Shown here one piece after another: positions 55,966 through 64,000 of a stretch of 64,000 nt of DNA (position 1 is the first letter of the stretch; each line of letters starts with the position of its first letter). The stretch comes from Mesorhabditis belari (taxonomy: Eukaryota; Nematoda; Chromadorea; Rhabditida; Rhabditidae), in contig CAUEEP010000921.1 in NCBI GenBank assembly GCA_958450365.1, positions 976,001-1,040,000 on the forward strand, read 5' to 3'. Under the pieces are notes generated by a model that saw only the letters and a list, made by a program, of their open reading frames with translations, did not search any database and was not told the origin of the DNA. Position numbers and translations under genes: made by a program.

Positions 55966-56324
55966 AAAACCATTCAATTCTCATCCCTATTTCTCATCTC
56001 AATCCAAAAACACCTTTCAAATAGAAACTGTATCAGAGGAAATTTTTGAATTGAGATATGAAGTAGCGATGGGAATTGAATCCTTTCCATTCTTTCTTTT
56101 GCTCCTTTTGCTTTCTATAGATCGACAAGGAGCCAAGATGTAAAAGTCAAGTAAAGCTGGGTAATAGTCGATTGCTCTTTTGCTTTTCTTTGTATAGCTA
56201 TAGATCGAAAAGCAGCAAATCTGCAAAAGGTCAAGAAAAAGCTAGCTAGCTTTCTCAAGAAGAAAGAAGCGGCAAACAAATCACTACACAAGTTATCCGA
56301 GAAATGTAAAGAATGAATAAAGTT

Positions 56325-56620
56325 CCCAGGGAGAAGGGGAGGGGAAAGGGGAGGAAGGCAAGGGATGGGATGGAAGGGGAGGAAGGCAAGGAAGGCAAGG
56401 AAGTAGATGAGATCGGAGAAGGAGTAAGAAAAAGGAATGGAGAAGGAGGAGAAGGAGGGGAAGAAGAAGAAGAAGGAGAAGAAGGAGAAGGAGAAGAAGA
56501 AGAAGATGAAGAAGGAGAAGGAGAAGGAGAAGACGATGAAGATGAAGAAGGAGAAGAAGAAGGAGGAGAAGAAGAAGAAGAAGAAGAAGAAGAGAGGAAG
56601 AAGAAGAAGCTGTTGTAGAG
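56325..56620. repeat. GAAGAAGGAG purine tract
   Basis: Purine-only for nearly 300 bp on plus. Glu/Lys/Gly or Leu-rich ORFs are tract translation. 56630-57480 shows nothing gene-like; it is pyrimidine-rich. Confidence 0.88.
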
Positions 56621-57487
56621 ATAAAGAGTACAGGATACAAGGGAGTGGTGTTGCTCAAAAGCTCGGCTGGTGGAAGGGAAGGGACACGGATGGGACAGAG
56701 GGGCGGGCAGAGCTCGCCCCTCCTTTTTCTCTACTCTTTCCCACTACTTTCTCTTCTCGTTTTGTCGATCTATTCGATTTGGTTACTTTTCTGGCCTTTT
56801 CCCCATCTCTTTTCCACTCTTTTTTCGCGTTCTCTAGCTACTTTTAGAGTCTAACCACTCCTGAATTTGTCTAACTCTAGAAATTGTTTCTCAGCTATGT
56901 CTTCTAAAGCTCTAGCAATATTCTACAGCTTTCTAGAGTCTCCAGTTAGCATTATAATCTAACATTTTCATGTTTCTATCGTCTCTACAATGTCTAACAA
57001 TGTCTAACATGTTTAAAATCCGATCTCTAGCCTTTTTTTCTGTCTAAATCTCTCAAAATTGCTTAACTCTCAAGCTTTTTTGGCCAAACTCTCAACGTTC
57101 TTTGCCCATCTTGTTCTCGCCTTTCTAAACTATTTCTCTCGACTCTAAACTCTTGATTTCTCTCCTCCAATCTCTCAATTCCTTTCCCAACATCACCCTC
57201 AGCAATCCCTCTATCACTCAAAACTCTTCAATCGTCATCTCTCTCTTCAAACTCTTCACTCTTTCACAAAAACATTACTCTTTTCTCATCCAGCTCTTGC
57301 TACAAGGCTTTTCTCTTGTTCTCAATGGGGGAAAAGGGCCCATCGATCAGAGCAGCCTGAGGCCGTCCTTCTGAATACTCTACCCCTTTCCCAATCCGAG
57401 AACAACATCCACAAAGATGAGCCTCTCCTCTCTCTCCATCTCTTCAGGTGTTCCCCTTCCCTGGAATTATCACAGCTTATAGAATAC

Positions 57488-57650
57488 TCGTTTCTTTCTT
57501 CCTTTCTTTCTTCCTCTCTTCCTCCTTCCTCTCTTCTTCTCTTCCTTCCTCTCTTCCTCTCTTCCTCTCTTCCTCTCTTCCTCTCTTCCTCTCTTCCTTC
57601 CTCTCCTCCTCTCTTTCTTCCTCTCTTCCTCTCTTTCTTTTCCCCTTTAA
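57488..57650. repeat. CTTCCTCT pyrimidine tract
   Basis: 8-bp units TTCCTCTC and CTTTCTTC. Confidence 0.88.
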
Positions 57651-57751
57651 GTAAAAAGACAGATCATTCATTTCAGTAGAAAATCGGTTTTTTTTTTTGT
57701 CATTTATTAGGCGATAAATTTGTTGGTTTAATGATAGGTTATGCTTGTTAC

Positions 57752-58296
57752 CGTAAATATTGTAATAGTACTGTAAATACCGTACCTACCGTAGATACTG
57801 TAATAGTACCGCACCCGTACATACGCGTATGTACGCGTAGTCTCAAAGTTTGTCCGTACAGTCGCGTAGTCGCAAAAGTTTTCTAGTATTTCATTGTTTT
57901 TCAAAGCAGCCGTACTTTCAAAAAATGCGTCTTTGGTATCAAAAAATAGCCCTGAATTTCAGCTATTTTTTTGATACCCAAGCGAGCATTGTAGCAGAAA
58001 TAGGTGGCGAGAAAGATGTGTTTAAAGTTAGCCTACGCGACCGACCATCATTTTAGGGGGGCGCTACTATTACGTAGCGTTGCGTAGTCTAGCTTTGAAC
58101 GCGTTTTTCTTGACACTGGTTTAAGCTACAATGCTCGCTAATGTATCAAAAAATAGCCCTGAATTTCAGCTATTTTTTGATACCCAAGCGAGCATTGTAG
58201 CATAAGCCAGTGTCGAGAAAAGCGCGTTCAAAGCTCGACTACGCAACGCTCCGCACCGTCATTATGGAGGCTGGGTACTATTACAGTATTTACGGT
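57752..58296. mobile_element. Family C foldback element, copy 2
   Basis: Full-length relative of 45383-45888 with the same nested hairpins. A further ACTGTAAATACCG block is repeated at its left end. Confidence 0.8.
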
Positions 58297-58544
58297 ATTT
58301 ATATACCTATTTAAAGCTATAAATCTCCTCTATAATTTAGTATAAAAAAGATTTTAGAATAGAAATAGAAAAGAAAAAAAGAATAGAAAAGAATTTACTT
58401 TGCTAAAGTGAGCGACTTTAAAACGACTTTTTCTAACGATTAAATTGAGTATTCTTTTTGAAATTTTATCATTAAATTACCATTAAATAAAGCATTTAAA
58501 ACTCTATAAGAAAATACAAGAATTTCAAAAAAAAAAGAAAGAAA

Positions 58545-58617
58545 GCCGCACCCGGGACCGAACCCTGACCTTGTGGCCGGGACGTTTATGCGTTATCCAC
58601 TCGGCCACCAGCGTCCT
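58545..58617 (-). pseudogene. tRNA-like sequence, left member of a pair
   Basis: Minus strand: GGTGGCCGAGTGGATAACGC (A-box) and CAGGGTTCGGTCCCGGG (B-box), then CGGCTTTCTTTCTTTTTT. The stretch between could not be folded into a normal anticodon arm. Divergent partner at 58721. Confidence 0.45.
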
Positions 58618-58720
58618 GCCTCCCCGCGTGAAAAGGAGCCTTTTAAAGCATCTAACGCTACATTTTCATGAAGCTTTACAAGCCTGGAAAGTCATTTGGC
58701 AAATTTTGATCTCAGATGGG

Positions 58721-58792
58721 AGAGCTTGGTGGCCTAGTGGATAAGTCGATAGGCTTTCACCCACAGGGTCAGGGTTCGATTCCTGTTACGGA
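58721..58792 (+). pseudogene. tRNA-like sequence, right member of a pair
   Basis: GGTGGCCTAGTGGATAAGTC resembles a tRNA-Arg-type D-arm; a GGCTTTCACCC anticodon-like segment (TTC) and CAGGGTTCGATTCCTG follow, then GGATTTTTG. The two members share a 104-bp spacer that recurs at 59379-59478 (GCATCTAACGCTACAT and so on). Confidence 0.45.
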
Positions 58793-59301
58793 TTTTTGTT
58801 TTGTTTTTTCTAACGATTAAATTGAGTATTCTTTTTGAAATTTTACCCATTAAATTACCATTAAATAAAGCATTAAATAAAGCATTTAAAACTATACAAG
58901 AAAACTGAAAAATAGAAGAATTTTAGAGAAAAACGCTTTAATTATCAAAAATTTCGTAAAAATTTAATGAAAACGATCAAAATGAGATCAAAAAATGAGT
59001 TATTTTAAAGATTGTATAATCAAAAAAGCTTTTAAAAGCTATAACTATTATTGGCGTTAATTTTACAGCAATAGTAAAGCAGCTTTTCAAAAAAAAAAAC
59101 CCCCATTTTTAGCAAATTGCCTTTAGAAAAGCAAATCTCAATAATTTCAATAATATCAAAAGATTATAGAGGAGATTCACACCTTTTCACGCCTCTATTA
59201 GATTATAGAGAAGATTCTGATCTTTCGAATGATATAAAGGAAGCAAAGCAGAACTTATTATTAAGTTAAAAACTCACAAAACTAAAAAAAAGGGAAAAAA
59301 A

Positions 59302-59378
59302 AGCCGCACCCGGGACCGAACCCTGACCCTCCTGGCCGGGAGGCTAATGCGTTATCCACTCGCCCACCAGAGCGCCTT
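59302..59378 (-). pseudogene. tRNA-like sequence, left member of a pair
   Basis: Homologue of 58545-58617, about 85% similar by eye, with the same A-box and B-box and a T-run after it. Confidence 0.45.
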
Positions 59379-59478
59379 CCAGCCGCTAGAAAAGGAGCCT
59401 TTTAAAGCATCTAACGCTACATATTCTTGAAGCTTTACAAGCCTGGAAAGCCATTTGGCAAATTTTGATTTGAGATGG

Positions 59479-59550
59479 CAGAGCTTTGTGGCCTAGTGGA
59501 TAAGTCGATTGGCTTCCAACCACAGAATCACGGTTCGGTTCCTGAGGCAG
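59479..59550 (+). pseudogene. tRNA-like sequence, right member of a pair
   Basis: Homologue of 58721-58792; the anticodon-like segment is GGCTTCCAACC here instead of GGCTTTCACCC. CGGTTCGGTTCC B-box, then GATTTTTG. Confidence 0.45.
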
Positions 59551-59939
59551 ATTTTTGTTTTGTTTTTTCTAATGAATGACAGGTTCTTAAGCCTGGTTTT
59601 GCCTAGAGCTAATGACCGAATCTCAAACCTAACTTGCCCTAGCCTACTGTGTTGAACCTAGCCTAAAACCCTAGTGATGACTGGGTTAAAGTGTTGACTG
59701 AATTAAAGCCTTGTCTTTGTCTATAGCTTGAGCTTTGCCAATCAACCTAGAAATTGAGAAATTGTTTATACTGTGTCTGATTCTAGATTTACCTTGGTTT
59801 GGGTGACGAAAGCTGAAGCAAAACCTGGCTCTGAACCAAAATCTAGGGTCTGATTAGGTCTGATTCAAGTAAAACCCTTAACAACTTCTTAATCTACTAG
59901 TCCACTAATCTAAATCCATTTCCAATACAATAGGAATCA

Positions 59940-60000
59940 ATTTGATGGCTGGCTGGCTAGCTGGCTAGTTGGCTAGCTGGCTAGTTGACTGGTTGACTGG
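59940..60000. repeat. TGGCTGGCTAGC array, small
   Basis: 4-bp-based GGCT/AGCT/GGTT units; the larger array of the same kind is at 60470-60625. Confidence 0.85.
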
Positions 60001-60469
60001 TATTTACAAAATCGTCGTCTAGATTTTTCACACAGAGACATGATTGGCTTCTCTAGAATCGGAGGACACTTCTCGAGAAAGAAAAAGTTGGAAAGAGAGC
60101 CTATTAGCCGTTTTCTGATCCCAACACCAAGAAGGATGCAAGAGAAAGAGACGAACAAAGGCTTTAGGCCAACCCTACCCTGAACATTCACCCAATCTAT
60201 GTATTGCAGCTCAGGTTTAAACCAAAGCAGGAGTTTGAGTTGGAGTTGGAGATCCTAGGGCTTGGCCAGTTGCCTAGAACTAAGAAGAACAAGAGGCTAG
60301 GAGCTGAATCTCTAGCCGCTGTTCAGCCAACTCTTATCGATTACTGGATCCCTTACTGGCCTATCAAGAGCTGGAGCTAAGAGAGCAGGAGGCAAGAGCT
60401 GGAGCTAAGAGAGCAGGAGTTGGACCTGAAGATCTGGAGCTAGAGCTGGAGCTGAACTGGAGCTAAATC

Positions 60470-60625
60470 CCTGGCTGGCTGGCTAGCTGGTCGGCTGGCT
60501 GGCTAGCTGGCTAACTGGCTGGCTAGCTGGTTGGCTGGCTAGCTGGCTAGCTGGTTGACTGGTTGGCTAGCTGGCTAGCTGGCTGGTTGGCTGGTTGGCT
60601 GGTTGACTGGTTGGCTGGCTGTGTC
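60470..60625. repeat. TGGCTGGCTAGC array, large
   Basis: Tetramers CTGG, CTAG and TTGG in mixed order. The surroundings, 60000-60470 and 60630-61390, hold short GGAGCTAAGAG repeats but no gene. Confidence 0.85.
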
Positions 60626-61394
60626 GTGTGTGGCCCTAATGAAGCCCAGAGCAGTGAGCAGTGTGCAGCCTCACCCCTCTCTCCCGCCCTCCCTCTTTGA
60701 TGTCCTAAGTCCCTCTCCTTTTCCCCATTTCTTTTTGATTCCTACACATATTTAGGGATCTCTTCATGCTCTCTTCTTCTCTTTTCAACGCTAGAAGCTT
60801 CCCAAATTTCTCAAATTCTACCACAAAAATAGCTAATTTGAATATTTTAGTAGAGTTTTTTTTTGTCAGAATTGATGCAAAAATTTTTTAAATAGAAGAA
60901 ATGATAGATTGAAAATGATTCGATTTAATCAAAAAAGACAATCAATTTGCAAATCTATCAACAAAATAGCATTTAAAAGAGTGCACCAAAAGGGAAGCGT
61001 TTAGAGGAATCAAAAATCTAAGGCCAAGGCACAAAGCTGGCTGGTTGGGCAGCCAGTTTTGGGCCTTGGTCAACCAGCCAGCTAACGAAGTACAAAGTAC
61101 ACGAGTTAACAAAGTTTACAATATAAAGAAAAGAAAAATCGGATCAATGAGTGAAAAGAAATGAAGTGAAACTGAGATGAGAAAGCGATGAATTAAAAAT
61201 CTTTTCAATATTGACTAATACAGGGGGATTATCCGTGTTGTGGATGGGAAGCGGAGAAGCCTCAGATTGGAGACGCCAAGCCTACCCCTCCCCACTCCAT
61301 GTCATTCACTTATCAGCTCCTTTGTATCCTCTCTTTCCATCCCATTTCTCTTTCTTGCCTGTCTCTTTTTAAACTTTCAAAGGTTTCGTACCGC

Positions 61395-61672
61395 TTCTTC
61401 TTCTTCCTCTTCTTCCTGTTCTTCTTCTTCCTCTTCCTCTTCCTCTCCTTCTTCTTCTTCTTCCTCTGTTCTTCTCTTCTTCTTCTTCTTCTTCTTCTTC
61501 TTCTTCTTCTTCTTCTTCTTCTTCATCATCATCTTCTTCTTTATCTTCTTCTCCTTCTACTTCTTCTTCTTCTTCTCCTTCCTCCTCTTCTTCTTCCTCT
61601 TCTCCTTCCTCTTCTCCTTCTTCCTTCTTCCCCTTCTCCTTCTCCTTCTGCCTCTCCTTCTTTTCTTTTGAA
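61395..61672. repeat. (CTT)n pyrimidine tract
   Basis: CTTCTT trinucleotides with CCT interruptions. Phe/Leu/Ser-rich ORFs are tract translation. Confidence 0.9.
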
Positions 61673-61987
61673 TTCTCTCAGAATCCTATCGAAAGTCGCT
61701 TATCTTGCTCTCTTTCCCTCCCCAATCACAAATCAGAGTTCAATCCAAATCAAAAGATTGTTTGATAGGTAGAGTACTTTCCAGTTACAATTTTAGTTAT
61801 ATATTCTCTGGCAAACGATTCAGCTGAGTGATTGACACCTCTGAACTCTAAACTACTCTAAAAAGCAGAACACGGTATTTCTAAGCTAAAAATTGAAATC
61901 AATCACAGAAATGAAGAGAAAAGATGAAACCGAAAGAAGAGAGTATTAAGTTAAAAACTCACAAAACAAAAAAAAGAGGGAACAAAG

Positions 61988-62066
61988 AGCCGAACCCGGG
62001 ACCGAACCCTGATCTTATGGGGTGGGGGAGGCCTAGGCGTTATCCACTTCCCGACCAGCACGCTCT
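61988..62066 (-). pseudogene. tRNA-like sequence, partner lost
   Basis: Same family as 58545 and 59302 (CGGGACCGAACCCTGA, GTTATCCACT), more degraded. Its expected right-hand partner is replaced by the CTTT microsatellite at 62145-62245. Confidence 0.4.
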
Positions 62067-62144
62067 ATGACACCAGGCTAGAGAAGGAGCGTTTTAAAGC
62101 ATCTGACGCCAAATTTTCATGAAGCTTTCTTTTCAAAGAGCTTT

Positions 62145-62199
62145 CTTTCTTTTCTTTCTTTCTTTCTTTTCTTTCTTTCTTTCTTTCTTTTCTTTCTTT

Positions 62200-62243
<44 letters not shown>

Positions 62244-62245
62244 TT
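62145..62245. repeat. (CTTT)n microsatellite
   Basis: About 24 tetramers with single-T interruptions. Confidence 0.92.
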
Positions 62246-62559
62246 CATTAAAAAAGGGAGAAATGTAAGAATGATTTTAAGGCAAAAACAAAAATTTCAT
62301 AGAATTATATGCAAATTCTCGGTTGTCAAAGTATAAATTCAAGGAATTATATGTAAATTTTTGAGTATCAAATAAAGAAATATGAAATGTGGGAGGGGGG
62401 AGGAAAAACGAAAAAAAAAAAAAAAAGAAAGAAGTGAATCTATATCTCGGACTCGAACAAAGACTCCCCGGAGAATTTTTCGTAAAGAACTCGAGATTTT
62501 AAACCCGAAAACACAACATTTGATATGACTACTTGACCTAGAAAAGTCGAAAAGTTTTA

Positions 62560-62660
62560 GTAAATGAAGCATTCAGTGCACTAGAAAGGGTGCGTTTTTA
62601 GATTCCTAGAAACATTTCTATGTACTTTGTGCTCACTTAAACACACCCTTTCTAGTGCAA
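62560..62660. repeat. Dispersed GTACTTTGTGCT / CACTAGAAAGGG module
   Basis: AGTGCACTAGAAAGGGTGCG, 40 bases, TGTACTTTGTGCTCA, then ACACACCCTTTCTAGTGCA: two inverted halves facing each other. Further modules at 63045-63165 and 63300-63450. Confidence 0.75.
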
Positions 62661-62777
62661 TGAAATCCTCGTTTCTCGATCAACTATCGTTGAAAACAGA
62701 GACTCAAGGCAATAGAAGGATCGCGTTTACGAAGATTCGGCACTTAAGTACCTCTGGAAAGCAAAAGCAAAATCCAA

Positions 62778-62843
62778 GGTGGGGCCGTACCCGCGACGTC
62801 TCGCTCTGGAAACGAGCGCTGTACCACTCGACCACGGCTGCAC
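62778..62843 (-). pseudogene. tRNA-like sequence, Trp(CCA)-like, left member of a pair
   Basis: Minus strand: CCGTGGTCGAGTGGTACAGC, anticodon arm CTCGT-TTCCAGA-GCGAG (five pairs, one wobble; loop with CCA and T33), and a degraded B-box GGTACGGCCCC. No acceptor pairing. Confidence 0.5.
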
Positions 62844-62931
62844 CCAGTACGAGACGCAAGAAGACCGTTAAGAGGCCGCTAAGACCCGAAAGATCACATT
62901 AGTTAACTTCCTCTGGAGTCAAGGCGATCAA

Positions 62932-63004
62932 GGGCGTTGTAGTGTAATGGTTAGCACGGTTGGCTGTTAAGCGAAAGGTCGGGGGTTCGAGTCCAGGTGG
63001 TGCA
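62932..63004 (+). pseudogene. tRNA-like sequence, Asn(GTT)-like, right member of a pair
   Basis: TAGTGTAATGGTTAGCACGG, loop CTGTTAA with GTT, AAAGGTC variable region and a perfect GGTTCGAGTCC B-box, then GTTTTTG. The anticodon stem has one mismatch; the T- and acceptor stems are poor. It lies 88 bp from its divergent partner. Confidence 0.55.
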
Positions 63005-63044
63005 CAAGTTTTTGATCTGGATTGCTTACTCAGCATCACATTTG

Positions 63045-63450
63045 TACTTTGTGTTCATATGTAAACGCAGCATTTCTAGCGCAGGGAACCCTCTTTTCCT
63101 TTGTTTCACTGGAAATGAAGCATTCAATGCACTAGAAAGGGTGCGTTTTTAGATCAGCACAAAGTACACATAGTTTACATAAGTTTACAACGTACAGTAT
63201 TTAAGTTTACAATGTACAGTACTATTTATCTAACTATCCAAAAAAGCCTAATGATTCACAGATACTTCTAGATTTCAGTGTAATTCTTCTGAAAGAGCAA
63301 TTCGTGTGTACTTTGTGCACAAGATCTGTAAACGCAGCATTTCTATCGCATTGAATCTAGAATCTCGAATTTGGTAACGATTTAGAGAGAAATTTGGGGT
63401 TTCAGTGCACTAGAAAGGATGGGTTTAAAGAAATTCGAGCCAAAAAGTAC
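63045..63450. repeat. Further dispersed modules
   Basis: GTACTTTGTG followed by TGTAAACGCAGCATTTCTA (63045, 63310) and TGCACTAGAAAGG...GGGT (63130, 63405). Confidence 0.7.
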
Positions 63451-63554
63451 ACCAAAAGGAACTTGAAATGGCTAGAATTTTGAGGCAAAAAAAAAAGCTG
63501 CCTTTTCTTACAGTATTTAGACGATACCAATAGCAATCTCAATCTCAATTTCAA

Positions 63555-63612
63555 TGAATATTTCAATCTCAATTTCTACCTCAATTTCTACCTCAATTTC
63601 TACCTCAATTTC

Positions 63613-63665
<53 letters not shown>

Positions 63666-63690
63666 AAAAAAAAGAAAAAAAAACCTCAAT
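63555..63690. repeat. (CAATTTCTACCT)n and poly-A tract
   Basis: 12-bp CTCAATTTCTAC units run into an A-run of over 50. The ends of the window, 63690-64000, are AT-rich with CTTTT repeats and no gene. Confidence 0.88.
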
Positions 63691-64000
63691 TTCAATGGAT
63701 ATTTCTATCAAAAAGTACAAATCATCTCTGGAATCTTCAAAAAAAAAAAAGCGAAAAAACGAAAAAAATCAAAAAATCAAAAAATTCTCGATCTAGCTGA
63801 TTCAAGTTTTTCACTTTTTTTCTTTTTTCTTTTTTCTTTTCCTTTCTTTTCTTTTCTTTTCTTTTCTTGCCAGAAATCAACCCGTCACAACATTTTTTTT
63901 CCCTTTTATGGAAATGCTTTCGTAAAATGAAAACGAAATCAAAAAAAAGGAAGAATATACAGGAAAACTAGAAAATTTTTCAATTTGAAACGATCGAAAT

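Noticed and set aside
55399..55984. Three ORFs of 137-192 codons, Cys/His-rich
   Set aside because: Look like zinc-binding repeats, but come from a 9-bp satellite read in three frames.
56313..56847. Glu/Lys-rich ORFs of 101-136 codons
   Set aside because: Purine tract translation; no conserved domain.
61240..61772. Phe/Leu/Ser-rich ORFs of 143-157 codons
   Set aside because: CTT-repeat translation; hydrophobic look is due to the pyrimidine tract, not membrane segments.

Overview
The window reads as nuclear DNA of a nematode. Introns are short in the compact genes (many of 42-60 bases, with TTTCAG/TTTTAG acceptors), the repeats are dominated by TA-flanked Tc1/mariner elements, and long runs of the nematode telomere hexamer TTAGGC occur internally. 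The species cannot be fixed from sequence alone.

Layout. Positions 1-8700 are mostly transposon: Tc1-like and mariner remnants, a foldback element with a tRNA-like loop, and a Tc1-like element nested in a repeat and itself carrying a second insertion. One unrecognised 414-codon ORF (1423-2667, +) lies among them. Positions 8850-14580 form the gene-dense part: an actin-maturation-protease-like gene (8852-10137, -), head to head with a survivin/BIR-1-type gene (10409-11156, +), followed by a Chk1 checkpoint kinase (11753-14579, +). All three could be rebuilt exon by exon with matching splice phases, apart from one single-base frameshift in the protease gene.

From 19616 to 51575, on the minus strand, lies one very long gene, a PDE8-type cAMP phosphodiesterase (C. 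elegans pde-6 class). Its roughly 20 small exons encode a receiver-like region, a PAS domain and the HD catalytic domain. They are scattered through introns filled with minisatellites, MITEs, interstitial telomere repeats and tRNA-like modules, and nearly every intron has its own repeat unit. One short exon inside the PAS region was not found.

Positions 51600-64000 hold no convincing gene. They contain foldback elements, a LINE 3' fragment, a shrunken mariner copy, microsatellites and a series of divergently paired tRNA-like modules. Survivin and Chk1 both act in cell division and checkpoint control and sit side by side; whether they are co-regulated is only an inference. The most unusual signals are the repeated left-facing/right-facing tRNA-like pairs, the TTAGGC arrays next to a hairpin that appears in both orientations, and the repeat load of the PDE8 introns.
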